A DNA stretch of 64,000 bases, taken from assembly GCA_037974665.1 (NCBI GenBank), contig CM075772.1:35007052-35071051 (forward strand), written 5' to 3'. The notes under the pieces were generated by a model. The model made no database searches. It had not been told where the DNA came from and was given only the letters and a program-made list of their open reading frames with translations. Source of the stretch: Ehretia macrophylla (taxonomy: Eukaryota > Streptophyta > Magnoliopsida > Boraginales > Ehretiaceae). The position numbers and the translations under genes are program-made. Each line of letters opens with the position of its first letter. Within the stretch, counting starts at the first letter, position 1. Shown in pieces: positions 35,867-48,616 of this stretch.

Positions 35867-37938
35867 AGTATACTCAACACGTATTCTCAGTGAGGGCGAG
35901 ACAGATATCGAGGTGGAGAGAAAGAAAGTCGTGCAATGCAAATAGGGCAGATAAGCAATATAACTGACAAGTAAGCATTCAATATAAACAATCAATACAA
36001 TAAACAATTAATAAAAGCATTAACACAATCATTCAAAGCTATACCACACTCTGAAGGATATGGTTCACTCATACGAGCAATGTACCGATCATGATTTCGA
36101 TGACTTTAACGATGACGTGCTGGCTCACCTACCTTATAACTTCCGTTAGAGTACTCTGGACATACTCTGTCAATTCTACGACCCAAAACTCCCTGGGCGG
36201 CAACCCAAGCGGAAAAGGGAATAGGACACGGAGCTAGAGCAACCAACACTGGCAACCCGAGGCTACCCAGAGAGGCCCGTCACTCATGCGCCTGACACAA
36301 TGCAATGCAATACGAGGAATATAACGATAATCGAGCAAGGCACTGAAATGCAGGTTAGTAACAACATGCGATACAATAAGCATTTACAATCTATAAAGTA
36401 ACAAGAACAACACTAACAAGCATTATCAACAATTGATATACAATGCAATCATAACCAACTTTAACAAGCATAACAAACAACATTAAGCATTATATAGGCA
36501 TTACACTATTAAAAACAAACAAAATCGCAAAATGACCTCAACTTTCAAATCGCTACTACTTTCAAACGAGCCACGAGTTTTGGAAACTGACTTCACCAAT
36601 CCTCCTAGGTCACCATAAGGCACGTCTAAAGACCCCGAAACGCTACTTAATCCTAGAATTCACGCAAAGCCCTGATTTTCCCTTTGCTCATTTGAACTAC
36701 CGCTACCCTCACCAAACACCCAACCAATGCCACAACCACACCAAAAGTGCTTCCATGGCCTCCCGAGACAATGCCATCATGCAAATTGAGGAAACGCTAA
36801 ACTCGACCTAAACGACCCCAACTTGTACCAAGGCATTTTTCCTCATTTTTCCATTACACAATCCAAACAAATCATGCCTTTAGGCATTCTAGCATATCTA
36901 GCATCTTTTCACATGAACAGAACGCATAACGGAGCAACTTCATCGAAACGGGGGTTTACTATTGATAATTTACTATTCAATTATCAATTTTAATTTTAAT
37001 TTCGATATTCAACAACAGAAAATGCTAAAAAGCTATAAATACATGTTCTACAATTGCTATGGAACATTCTTCAAGCATCAAAATGAATTAAATAACAATC
37101 TACGGCTAAAACCCAAAAATTAAAGTTTAAACACAATTATTTCAAATGCGAAAAAAATGATGAAACCCTCACCTTAGACGCTCCTAGACGCTAGGAAAAC
37201 CACGCTGGATGCCTCAGAAACCACCCTGTGCAAGCTCACGCGAAGATTTGAATATTGGATGTTGAAAATCTTTTTTTTTCTTCTCCTCTATGTTTCGGCC
37301 TGCCCTTGTTTTTATTTTCAGCTTTTGTTTCTTTTATTTTTGCTATTTCATGCTATTTTAAAAGATGACACAAGTTCAATGGTCAAGCCTTGGTCAAACT
37401 ACTTAAAAATTGGTCAAATAGGCTTATTTTAGGCATTTTAAAGCTAAAACAACCAACACAAATCTAATTCTAGTTAAATACAACTAAAATATCAAAATTA
37501 AAACACTAAATACTAGTTTTCACTATTTGCTGAGGACTAGAAATCATTTCCTAACTATCGCTCTCGATATGCTATGCACTTTGCGACAATAAAAGAACAA
37601 CAATTAAATCTCAAATAATTTAAGAAAATATAATTTTTGAAAAGTAACATAGTTCAAAATTTACTCTGGCTCGGAGCTACTTTTCATTTTATTGAAAACC
37701 GAGCATTAAGGTGCAAGAAAAATAAAACCGATTAACATAAATATGAAAGTAGTGGATATTCCGTTAAAATAATTAACTCAAGTATTATTTAATTACTTCT
37801 AAAAGAAATATGAAAATAATGCTAGAAATGAATGTTTAACTTAAAAATAAACACGAAATTCAATGCTAACATTTAATATGTCACTTAATTAATTACAATT
37901 AAATGCCATTAAATGCATACCGGGTTTGGGTTATCACA
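35867..37938 (-). mobile_element. C1 5' LTR, segment 3
   Basis: Final 2.07 kb of the LTR, ending GGGTTATCACA at 37938. The three segments minus two 5-bp duplications total 2697 bp against 2698 bp for the 3' LTR. The mitochondrial insert resumes directly after it. Confidence 0.88.
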
Positions 37939-38599
37939 TTTGCCTTGTCCCATTTTCTCTTATCTCTCTCAAATAAGAGAGATAAGTAGATTCAAAAAGC
38001 GCCCTCCCCTGCTGGTAAAAGAGAAATCCTCGAATCTGCTGTCTTCGGGCGAAGACAGCATCACAAGAATACCTGATGACCACTAGAGCCGCCTCGACAT
38101 GCTTTTCGATATGGGCTTGGGTCTGCACATACGAGTCCCGAATTCCCGTATTGTAAGAGAGACCTGCCCAATGAATACCCAAGCGATCATTGAGCTCTTC
38201 TTCACGGGTGTGGTCATCGAATAAAGAAGGGTGTAATTCTGGAATCAGCGGGGGGTGATTTACCTTCGCTTCCGAGCCTTTATTCCAACTTTCATTTGAT
38301 CCAGAAGTGACATTCCAAATCAAAGTTGGCACTCCTAAAAATGCCAAAATCTTTTCGGAAATAAAGAAACGAAATAGGGTAGAGAAAAAGAAAAGGAGGA
38401 TATAAATGCTGAATAAGAGAAATTGACTCCTTTTTCTTTTCCAAAGTAGAATGAAAGTGAGAAAAACTATGAAAAATGGAAATATGAATTCTGGCGTGGT
38501 TATTACAGAGGTTCCTTCTGATCCTAGAAAACCCTCAAAAAAAACTGCTACGGAACTACCTAGCAGGGATAAAATGACTCTTTTTAGTCGGGATTTCAT
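37934..38599 (-). CDS. Mitochondrial-type membrane ORF, 3' end cut by C1
   Basis: 221 codons from the ATG at 38599. Three hydrophobic segments (about residues 8-25, 36-55 and 59-80), one Lys/Arg-rich break (WKRKRS), then a charged domain of about 140 residues with EKHVEAALVVIR and FYQQGRALFEST. I do not recognise the family. The last codons and stop lie in the C1 LTR (ATG-TGA at the border), so the native end is lost. Joining the two mitochondrial flanks puts a stop about eight codons further on, so the native protein was probably near 230 residues. Unlike its neighbours it has no internal stop. It lies upstream of atp8 on the same strand, with a shared leader motif about 190 bp before it. 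Confidence 0.6.
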   Translation of the reverse strand: MKSRLKRVILSLLGSSVAVFFEGFLGSEGTSVITTPEFIFPFFIVFLTFILLWKRKRSQFLLFSIYILLFFFSTLFRFFISEKILAFLGVPTLIWNVTSGSNESWNKGSEAKVNHPPLIPELHPSLFDDHTREEELNDRLGIHWAGLSYNTGIRDSYVQTQAHIEKHVEAALVVIRYSCDAVFARRQQIRGFLFYQQGRALFESTYLSYLREIRENGTRQM

Positions 38600-39080
38600 T
38601 TGCTTTCTTTTCCTGTATTTATAGAATAAGCACTGTGAACTATCTAGTTCTAAAAGATAGTTGGTCCTTCTATCACTAATGATACCATTTTAGGACTCAA
38701 GTAGACTTTAATGCACTGAGCACTAAATAAATCTCTTGATAAAGAAAGAGAGAGGTTCTTCCAATACGTACTATAGAGAGCTGTGGTTGGTTGTTGACCA
38801 ACGGAAGACATGGGGCATAAAGAAAAGATTGGCTGCTTCTAAAGCTCTCTTTCTTCTCTTATGAAATTCACGATCTCCGATTGAGAACACACAGAACAGT
38901 TACTAAATCATACCCTTTAGATGTTACATATTTAATACCTTTTGGTACCTCATGGAACACTGGCTATATCATCTAGCCCTATGTCAACCAACCCAACTCC
39001 TCCTGCCGCTATGCATCCTAGTGGGACGCTTCGCATTTTTGTTATGCCAAGGTCTAATCATTCTGACGTAGTCTAAGTCT
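38600..39080. other. Spacer with mitochondrial leader motif
   Basis: Contains TTGGTTGTTGACCAACGG at 38787-38804 followed by GAAGACATGG, matching the atp8 leader. No other feature is recognised. Confidence 0.5.
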
Positions 39081-39452
39081 TTGAGGGGAATGCCGACTGT
39101 CGAAGTTGAAGCTGAAACCGATGATGTTAATTGGCGATGCAGATTCCAAAGTCGTGGAAAAAAATCTTTTCCCTGTAGAAAGAATTATCTCCGAACAATC
39201 TCTGATGAGCTGACCCTATCTATGGTTGTCGACTTAACTGCTCCGAATCTGGAGGTCTGCTTTGATCCGAGTCATCCATGGCTTGATCGTGCTTATATTG
39301 ATCCGGAGGAAAAACCCAACCCCAAAGGCTATTCTCTGCCAAAGCGGTGCCCCTTAAATATGCTCTCATCAGATAGAATTAAAGTAGTGAGAGTGATGGT
39401 AAGCTCGGGGAGCTATAGGGGTCGAAGTGGTCTTTCTAGTCATACCAAGTAG
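39081..39452 (+). CDS. Unrecognised 123-codon ORF in the mitochondrial insert
   Basis: Open from the ATG at 39081 to a stop at 39450-39452. Composition is polar and charged with no membrane segment; DPSHPWLDRAYIDPEEKPNP is the most protein-like stretch. No known domain is recognised. It runs opposite to the mitochondrial genes. It may be a chance frame or part of a rearranged mitochondrial ORF. Confidence 0.3.
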   Translation: MRGMPTVEVEAETDDVNWRCRFQSRGKKSFPCRKNYLRTISDELTLSMVVDLTAPNLEVCFDPSHPWLDRAYIDPEEKPNPKGYSLPKRCPLNMLSSDRIKVVRVMVSSGSYRGRSGLSSHTK

Positions 39453-39866
39453 CTATATGAATTAGGTTCCTTTCTTTCTCCATTCAATCTTTAATTTCAT
39501 TTGATTTTAGGTAGAAAGCCTATGTCATGGCAGTAAAATATCTCTTTTGGAACAGATCTTTAAGCCTTTAGCACATCAATAGCAATAGCAGTCAAATCAA
39601 CCTTTTGATTTGAGCCCACTTCCATACTGATTGGAAAAGCCAAAAATGCACCTTTCCCCACTATCACTTTCTAGAATTCTTTCTGATACATGCTCCGAGA
39701 GGGTTAGCCCCGGCTATCAAGATGAACTAAATGGCTATACCAGTGTACTATGCCAAAAGGAAAGTTTAAAGATCTCGGGATTGCTTCAATGGCAGAAGCC
39801 ATAAGAGTTAATTCAACAATTGCTTTTTGAAATGGTAATTGGAATCTTCCCTCTTACAAGGAGGGA
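39453..39866. other. End of the mitochondrial insert before element E
   Basis: No frame or RNA gene is recognised. The last five bases, aggga, are the left target-site copy of element E. Confidence 0.4.
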
Positions 39867-42800
39867 TGTCACACCCCAACCCGACCTATAGAGGCTAGAC
39901 TAGGGTGTGATCTAATTATTTACACCATTTCACATACTTAACTATTGTTATGATTTAACACTTAAGTTAGCCTAAAACTCCGAAATATTTTTCGAAAAAT
40001 CAGAAGCATAACGGCTGTTTGTAAGACTTTTGGTTGGACCAAATTTTCTAAACGCCTCAAACTTTCAATCATCACTTCAATTCCAACTAAGATTCCTATT
40101 TTATCAATAACCAATATGCCTATTGATCTAACTTGAAATTCTCATTTGGTTAACAAGCCAAACAAGATAACTACGTTTTGTTTATTTGTCAAGTCCTTTT
40201 ACGCGAGTACCTGTTATCCTTTAGCCTATGAATAAGTACCTGGTTAAGATTATATAGGTTAATTTTATTCGTTCCTTCACCTAATCCCTTGGTTGCCTGT
40301 GATAGTTACTTAATCGAAATAGCGATAGCAAACCACTAAAATAGCGTGTTCATCTAGTTATAAGCATTACAAGCCAAAATTAGACCCCAAATTACAACGG
40401 GGGTTATTTACAACAACAACAACAACATAAGAAATAGTCTTCAAAATAAACATAACGTTCACAAAATAGCCACAGTCTAGCAAGGCACATAAGGCATACA
40501 ATCAGTCCAAGGAGTCATCAATAGGCACATTCTCCTCGGGTACCTGTTCCTGATCTTCTTCACCTATGATGATAAAAGAGGGTGAGTCCTTATGAACTCA
40601 GCGAGGGGGAACGAGAGATAATGTTTTGAAACTCTTTTCCGGTTAATCTCATGAAAATACATTTTTGAAAACATGTCACGTATTACAAATAATAAAGTAC
40701 GCAAAGTATAAGAATCAAATTGAACAACAGATACAATTACCAATCATTTCAAGGATACGGTGAGCTTTTACTCTCAAATTCAATCGGTGAGCATTTGCTC
40801 TCAATATCATTTTCGATAACAATTGTTTAAGACCGCTTCAATCATCCACTTATCACTCCCAATTGAGTGTACTCTGGATGTACCCCGAAATCCTATGACC
40901 CAACTCTCCGAGGGTGGAATGCCAAGCGAGAGAGGGAATTGGACCATGGTAGTCACGGGAGCACCGGCAAGCCCTATGCCGCCCGGTATTCGTGTAACGT
41001 TACAATGCCACAATGAAAGGTTGCAACCTTGTATACAATGTACATTTATACCATTTAACAATTCACATTAGGAGGACAACAAAGTAGGTTGCCTCTGAGC
41101 AATTTCAAGATCACATATTGCCAAGTAAACGAACGAGGCATGCTTGACATGAAATTTCACTTTGTAGATCACATAGAGTTATATGAACATTAAACGGGCA
41201 GCAAAGAAACACATATAAATCAAGTCATATAACTCATTTCGGGGTTCACGTATCAAGTATTAAGATTATACAAGCATGCAACGATGCTTACACGAGACCG
41301 GGTGCAAGAATAGCTCACTTATCAACATGCAATAATCGGGAATCATATTTAGAGCTATAAGGACAGTTACGGGCAGCCTATTAACCACACAATTAAACAC
41401 ATTTAACCATAGGATCATCTCTTAGCAGATAGTCATAAGCGCTAGGGCCTCAATTCCGTGCTTACACATGCAATTAAGCAAACCATTCATCAATTATTGA
41501 TCCCAAGCCATGCATCAATCAAATTAAGCAACCTCAACCAACCACAACAGCCCACAAAACTTTTAAGTGCCACAATTCCAAGAATTCAATACCTCAAGCA
41601 AGGTTACAACATGATTCAAAGCATATCACTAAGCAAAAACCTTACTGCAATGGTCTGTTTTTCCACATTCAATTAGCCAACCAATCAGTCTCCAATTTCA
41701 GTGAACCAAATCTCAATTTGAATCTTAATGAGTGATTTAAATCTAGGAACAAACCTCGCTGCATTTGGAGTTCGGACTTAGGAGATACGACCAAAACCGT
41801 GAGACTATGTAAAACTGTTCACTTTTAGACACATTACGATTGTTTCCATTTTTGAGGGTCTTGAATTCCGAATTAGACTTAGCCTATTTCTTTCAAAAAT
41901 GTTCATAACTGCAAAATCTAGTAATCTGCCAATTTTCATGCATTTTTATAAAATTTTACTAGGTAAACAACACTTCGTTCTACAAGGCCAGAAATCTGCC
42001 AGAAAAACGAGTTTGCATATCTCTAAGTTTCTAGCCAAAATCAAGCCATGCATGGGACGATAGGCTCATATACACACATATATATCAACTACAGAGGTAA
42101 ATATAGCCATATGAGAGCATGCATGTAAGCTTTGAAAGCATTTAAAAGAGTTTAACCCTCACCTTAGCCTATTGATGGGTGAAGATGCACAAATGCTATT
42201 GAACATGCACAAAAAGGTCTTATTCCTTGCTTTGGCTGAGAGGTAGCTTGTTTTCCCTTAATTTCTAACTTAGTTAGCTTTTGTAGGAGGTGTGCATGTG
42301 TGTGAAACCAAAAGACAAGGAAGAAAACTAGCAAAACTTACCTTAGGCCGAAAATGAAGAGTTTTGAGAGCTTGTGGGCGTTTTTGATCTAGCTACCTTG
42401 ATTTCCTTGATTTGGACGAAGCTTGTAGAGTTCTTGAGAGCTAAATTTCAGTCTTGGAAGCTCAAGGGAGCCATGGCCGAGAATGAGAGAGAAAGAGAGA
42501 GCTTGAGAGAGAGTTTTTGAGGAAATGAATAAAGTTGAGTGTTTGTTGAGTAAGTGTTTGTGTGCGTCGGCCTTGAGGCTATACAAGGCTGAATTATTTG
42601 TGTCACCAATGCATTTTTTTGAATTGTTTTGGCATGTATATTGCAAGGGCTGAGAATGGTAGCATAGTTGTAAGCAAAATGATGCTTAGGTATAAGGAAA
42701 AGGTATGACAATGTGAAGCTTTTGTCTAGGCATGCATGAATTAAATATTTTGTTCAAATTTTGCTCAAAGACATAGGTATGGCTGGCCATTTTGTGCTCA

Positions 42801-43218
42801 CAAATCTGAATTTTTTGTTTTGTTTAAAGCTTATTTTATTGTGGTATTTGAGGTGCATGGATTTTGTAAATATAATAAGGAATAAAGAATGTTTAGTGTT
42901 TAGTGCTTTTGTTTTGTAGTGAATTGACTTAGGATTAGAATAATAGTTAGTGGAGTTGTAGGATTATTTATAATCTAGTGCTTTGTGTAGGATTTTTTAT
43001 TGATTAGCGTGCAGACACGCTTTCCTAGGTGTAGGGCACACACTACGAGATAAAGCACGAACTACGAGACAAATGCATGTATTCCAAGTAAATGAATGCA
43101 ACTATAAATGAATGCATGTAAATCAAGACACGACTCTTAAACCTAGGTTAAGGCACGCAATTCAATGTTAGGGCACACAAAACGAGGTAACACATACAAT
43201 TCGAGGTCGGGCCTTACA
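39867..43218 (-). mobile_element. 3' LTR of decayed gypsy element E
   Basis: 3352 bp from TGTCACACCCC to GGGCCTTACA, the longest LTR here. In sense it has a TATA-like TTGTATAGC (plus 42579-42587), a TAAGGTGAGGG motif (42158-42166) and a copy of the hairpin and GGGTCATAGG block shared by families A, B and C (about 40889-40940). A GA-rich tract lies at 42478-42515. No insertion inside it is obvious. Confidence 0.85.
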
Positions 43219-43254
43219 TCCTTCCCTCCTTGAAAGAATTTCGTCCCGAAATTC
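43219..43254 (-). promoter_or_regulatory. Hairpin and polypurine tract of E
   Basis: The sense strand reads GAATTTCG-GGA-CGAAATTC, then TTTCAAGGAGGGAAGGA, directly before the LTR. This is the autonomous version of the hairpin that reads AATTGCG/CGCAATT in C and F. Confidence 0.8.
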
Positions 43255-43258
43255 AGTA

Positions 43259-46200
43259 TTACCTTTGGAATAACGTCGGATACTATTGCTCCATCTGGTC
43301 ACGCCTTTCCCACGTTGCTTCTTCAACTCCATGGTGATCCCACAACACTTTCACCATCGGTATTGACTTGTTGCGCAACTCCCGATCTTGTTCATCTAGG
43401 ATCCGACTAGGCTTTTCTTCATAAGACAAGTTCTCCTGAAGCTGCAACGGCTCTGGTTCCAAGATGTGCGATGGATCAGGGTGATACTTCCGTAGCATTG
43501 AGACATGGAAGACATAATGAATATTGGAGAGGTTTTGGGGAAGTTCTAGGTGATACGCCAATTTGCCAACCTTTTCAACTATCTCAAACGGTCCTACAAA
43601 CCTTGGGCTCAACTCTCTACCCTTACCATGTTTAATCAATCCCCTCCGAGGTAATAACTTCAAGAACACCTTGTCGCCGACCTCAAATTCCAAATTTCGT
43701 CTCCGTCGGTCTGCATAACTTTTCTGCCTGCTTTGGGTGGTAAGCATCCGTTTCCGGATGAGATGGACATTTTCAACGGTCTTCATAAGTTCTGGTAGCA
43801 AGGTCGGGTTAAAAGTCTTCGTCTCACATACTTCATCCCAGTATATTGGGGATCGACACTTACGTCCATACAATGCCTCAAATGGGGCCATCCCGATAGT
43901 TTCCTGATAACTGTTATTATAAGCCAACTCCACTAGAGGCAGATACTTCTCCCAACCTTTTCCGAAGTCTAGAACACATGCCCTTAGCATATCCTCCAAT
44001 ATTTGAAAAGTTCTCTCAGATTGTCCGTCCGTCTGAGGGTGATAAGTTGTACTGAAACTCAACTTCATCCCCAAAGCTTCTTGTAATCTCTTCCAAAATT
44101 GGGAGGTAAAACAGGGGTCCCTATCCGACACAATGCTTACAGGCATCCCATGTAGCCTTACAATAACCGCCACATATATATCTCCTAGTTTCTCAGGACT
44201 ATCCTCCTTGTTCATCGGTAAAAAGTGTGCTAACTTAGTCAATCTATCCACTATGACCCAAACGGCATCATGACCCTTTTGTGACCTGGGCAGGTCCATG
44301 ACAAAGTCTATAGTTATATGTTCCCATTTCCATTGGGGAATTTCCAACAGTTGTACTAAACCTGCCGGTCATTGATGTTCTACTTTGACCCTCTGACAAG
44401 TTAAACACCGTGCCACAAACTCTGCAATCTCTCTCTTCATGTTATTCTACCAATAGTGTTGCTTCAAGTCCCGGTACATCTTTGTTCCACCGGGGTATAT
44501 AGTGTATCTTGAGTTATGGGCTTCTTCAAGAATCTTCCTTTTCAACTCTGGGTCATTGGGGATACAAATTCGAATCCTGAACCTCCAAATATCATCATCA
44601 TGAAACTTGAAATCTGTATTGCTTTCCTTAATCTTCTGAAACTACTGGTCCTTCTGTTGGGCCTCTCGAATCTTAGACAACAAGGTCAATAACCTTGTGA
44701 AGTGGCAAATAGTAACCCTTTTTGGGTCAATTGCGGCTTCCACAAAAATGCTTCCTCTAACATCTCCCACACCTTAACCTCCAATTTTGCCATGCTCGCC
44801 TTTCGGCTTAAGGCATCTGCTACTACGTTCGCTTTACCGAGCACATAATTGATTGTGCAATTATAATCATCCAAGAGCTCCATCCACCATCTTTGCCTCA
44901 TATTCAATTCTTTATGTGAGAACAAGTACTTCAAACTCTTGTGATCTGTAAACACCTCAAACTTGTTACCCCACAGATAGTGCCTCTATTTCTTTAGTGC
45001 AAACACAATAGCCGCTTGCTCCAAATCATGCATCGGGTAATTAAATTCATATGGCTTTGTCTTCCTAGAGGCATTTGCAATCATTCTACCATTCTGCATC
45101 AAAACACAACCTAGTCCTTCCTTAGAAGCATCGCTATAGATCACAAAGCCTTGACTTCTTTCAAGAAACGCAAGAATAGGTGCAGTTGTCAATCTTGTCT
45201 TCAACTCCTAAAAGTTGTTCTCACACTTGTCATCCTACACGAACTTTGTTTTCTTCTGAGTGAGCTTTGTAAGTGGTCTGGCAATCTTAGAGAAATCCTT
45301 CACGAACCTCCGATAATAGCCGGCTAAACCAAGAAAACTCCAAACCTCTGTAACATTTTTCGACTTCTTCCAAGATATCACTGCTTCAATCTTTGCTGGT
45401 CTACCGCTATTCCTTCCTGTGATATGATGTGCCCCAAGAATGCAATATGCCGCAACCAAAATTCACATTTGCTAAACTTTGTATACAATTGATGCTCTTG
45501 AAGTTTCTGCAATACCAATCGCAGATGGTGTTCATGCTCAGCCTCGAATTTTGAGTATACCAAAATATTATCAATAAAGATCACCACAAATTGGTCCAAG
45601 TAGGGTTGAAACACCCTGTGCATTAAGTCCACAAAAGCTGCAGGGGCATTAGTTAGCCCAAATGGCATAACCACAAACTCGTAGTGCCTATATCTCGTCC
45701 TGAAAACCGATTTAGGAACATCATCCTTTTTGATCCGCAACTGATAATACCCTTGCCTCAAGTCGAGTTTCGAATACACTTTAGCTCCTTGAAGTTGGTC
45801 AAACAATTCATCAATCAATGGAAGTGGGTATTTATTCTTGATGGTCACTTGGTTCAATCCTCTGTAATCGATGCATAACCTCAATGTTCTATCTTTCTTC
45901 TTTACAAATAGGACTGGTGCACCCCACATAGAAGAACTTGGTTGAACAAACCCCTTCTTCAACAATCCTTGCAATTGGTCCTTCAATTCTTGTAGCTCGA
46001 CTGGTGCCATACGATAGGGAGCTTTAGATATCGGATAGGTGCTAGGTAGTAATTCTATTACAAACTCGATCTCCCGATCCAGAGGTAAACCCGACATTTC
46101 TTCTAGAAACACATCGGTATATTCTTTAATCACCGGCATCTCCTCTAAATTAACTTTGTCCGATGGCTTATTGATGAGGTAAGCTAAGTATCTGCTACAC

Positions 46201-46650
46201 CCTTTTCTCATGGACTTCACTGCTTTCGTGGATGAAATGATGGAACTCCCGGTGAAGTCTCTTCGACCCATTACCTCCAATGTTGGTTGACCAGGTATCT
46301 AGAATGTTACAATCTTCGTTCGGTAATCTAGTTGGGCATGATGCTTTGCCAACCAGTCCATCCCTAAGATGACTTCATAGTCTTGAAAGGGTAACACTAT
46401 AAGATTGGTTGAGAATTCCCTATCCTTAATTTGGATTTTACATGCTTTAGAAGCTAACCTAGTAACAAGTTTAGAACCTATCGGAGTACCAACTTCTACT
46501 TCGTAAGACAAACATTCAACTCGTAATTCCACACGTTGCACACATAATGAAGTAATAAATGAATGAGTATCACTTGGGTCAATTAGCACCCTAACAAGTT
46601 GATTCTGTATCAAGAATGTACCTTCAACAATAGCAGTCTCCTCAGGAAGC
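43259..46650 (-). pseudogene. pol pseudogene of element E (protease, RT, RNase H, integrase)
   Basis: All pol domains are in order but the frame is broken at least seven times. Protease (46613-46299) has DPSDTHSF instead of the active DPGATHSF. Reverse transcriptase (46280-45378) reads FIDN where the catalytic FIDD should be. A frameshift falls near 45400. RNase H pieces (45204-44986, 44955-44686) are split by a Trp-to-TAG change before RHYLW. The integrase core (44347-43283) keeps its D, D and E residues and a chromodomain-like end with VEEATWE; a stop after MEQ precedes YPTLFQR and the native stop at 43259. Arg-to-TGA and Trp-to-stop changes fit C-to-T decay. It cannot supply enzymes. The chromodomain supports chromovirus ancestry. 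Confidence 0.9.
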
Positions 46651-47648
46651 TCTTCGCATTAAATAGTATAAGCTCGGGCCAGAACTCTAGGAACTAGAGT
46701 CTTGCCTCTACCAGCTGGTTTATTCTGATTTTGTTCCCCTTGCCATTTAGGGCAGTCCTTAACCTGGTGTTGATCATTGCCACACCCCACGCATCATCCT
46801 GATTTCCTCCCAGCATTGGGTCTCAGTGTGACCCTTCCTATTACAATAAGAACAATTGACAACCTGAGTACCAGGTGAACTACCTGTGGATCCACGGGTG
46901 GAAGAGGCTAATGGTCGTGACTGCGACTTTGAGTCTGGAAGTTCCTTTATTGTCCTTGAGGCTGGTAAGGTTTCTTATTCGGCTGACTCGAACTGGATCT
47001 ATCAAGTTTTCTCTTCTCAACTCAGGAAGCAGTAGCAAAGAGAGCAGAATATGTAGTAAAGTCATGTGAAGCCAAGTGATCTTGAATTTATGGCCTCAAA
47101 CCATTCATAAATTTCCACATCTTCGCCTCAAGGGTACTGACCATGTATTGTGCATAACGGGATAGTCTCTCGAAGCGGGCCTTATACCGAGCCACTGTCA
47201 TGTTGCCCTGAGTCAAGGTCATAAACTCTTCAATCCGCCTCTGCCTCGAAACTGCAGGTATGTGTTTCTCGTTGAAAGCCTTGACGAAGTTACCCCACAA
47301 GCGAGGTGTATGCTCAGTTTCCCAAAGTGCCTCCACAGTGTGCCACCAATGCTCAGCATCCCCGTGTAACAGGTACACAACAAACTCAATATTTTCTTCA
47401 TCAGTATAGTCAAGTGGCCTGTAAATCCTTCCAATCTCAGACAACCAAGCCTCTGCCGTTTCATCATTAGCTTCCCCAAAGAACTTGGACTGGTGAAAAT
47501 CAAGAAACTCCCACATCCTGCTGTTTCTCCCAATATTACCACCATTCCTGTTGTTGTTACCACCAGCTCCGTAGTTGTTGTTATTATGGGCTGCTTCATG
47601 TGATTCTTGACGTTCCATTACTCTCGACATGCGATCTATAGGACTTGC
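46651..47648 (-). pseudogene. gag pseudogene of element E (5' end separated by C4)
   Basis: Gag core from 47648 to 47088 contains WEFLDFHQSKFFGE, AEHWWHT and LTQGNMTVARYKARF, typical of gypsy Gag. It stops after MNGLRP. Beyond, in shifted frames, come a first zinc knuckle CSYCNRKGHTETQC and a damaged second one. An in-frame TAA precedes the protease. The N-terminus is displaced beyond C4, outside the window, because C4 inserted at 47649. Confidence 0.85.
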
Positions 47649-48616
47649 TGTAACACCCCGATCCCTCTTGAGACTGGGAGTTCTATCAATCAATCTAATC
47701 ACAACCCAATTCCAAACCCGGGCAAAATTTTTAGGGAAAGACGGACGGAGTCTCCCCTGTTTCTAGGCAAAATGTAAAACCTGTAATAGCATATAAGTGG
47801 ACCAGCACCGTGTCCAACCATACAAACAACTCAAGGCCATCCGAGCCTTGGTTCTCAACGAGCGAACACAAGTAAATATACATTTCCAGTTTAAATGCTA
47901 ACATATCTCTTCTCATCTTTGACAAGTACATTCATGCTTGGCAACTAAACTATACTAACTTATTGCATAAAATAGACTATCATACCATTCTAACTCTTTT
48001 CCTTTGGACATTACAAACATGCATTGAAGTTAAACTATACTAACTGAATACATAACCTAGCTTATCATTCTACCTCAATTACCTAGTTAAATTTAAGGTA
48101 CATTCTTTTTAACAATAAATATATACAACACATGAACATACATCTTTGCACAACTCAAGCCACATCGCACGCAAGACAACTCTTCAAGCACGAACTTTCA
48201 CGTAATCCCAAACTTTCCAGCTAACATGGCATTTCCTGAAATGTGGTGGTGAGGAGTGAGTATACTCAACACGTATACTCAGTGAGGGCGAGACAGATAT
48301 CGAGGTGGAGAGAAAGAAGATCATGCAATGCAAATAAGACAGTTAAACCATATATTCAATACGATCAACTATCAATATAAACAACAATACAATAAGCAAC
48401 TGAAGAAAGCATTAACACAACTATTCAAAGCTATACCACACTTTGAAGGTCACGGTTCACTCATACGAACAATGTACCATTCCATGAGCAACACATCAAT
48501 CTCGAGCTTGATGTTGACAGCAATGACAATAAGCGTGCAATCACCTTATAACATCCACTGGGTGTACTCCGGAAGTACCCCGACACATCTACGACTCAAA
48601 TCTCCTAGGGCGGCAC
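47649..48616 (-). mobile_element. C4 3' LTR, segment 1
   Basis: Starts TGTAACACCCCG inside E gag (flank cttgc at 47644-47648). It is broken after ggcac (48612-48616) by element C3 and continues at 57944. Confidence 0.88.

Larger units (their letters stand above)
37939..39866 (-). other. Mitochondrial DNA insert (NUMT), second part
   Basis: Resumes at the C1 border and ends at element E. It contains a long minus-strand ORF, a leader motif like that of atp8 (38787-38804) and a plus-strand ORF. The shared leader and collinear strand support continuity with 9611-15073. There is no LTR-type sequence inside. Confidence 0.7.

Noticed and set aside
40412..40431. AAC microsatellite in the E LTR
   Set aside because: Short and imperfect, ordinary for plant DNA.
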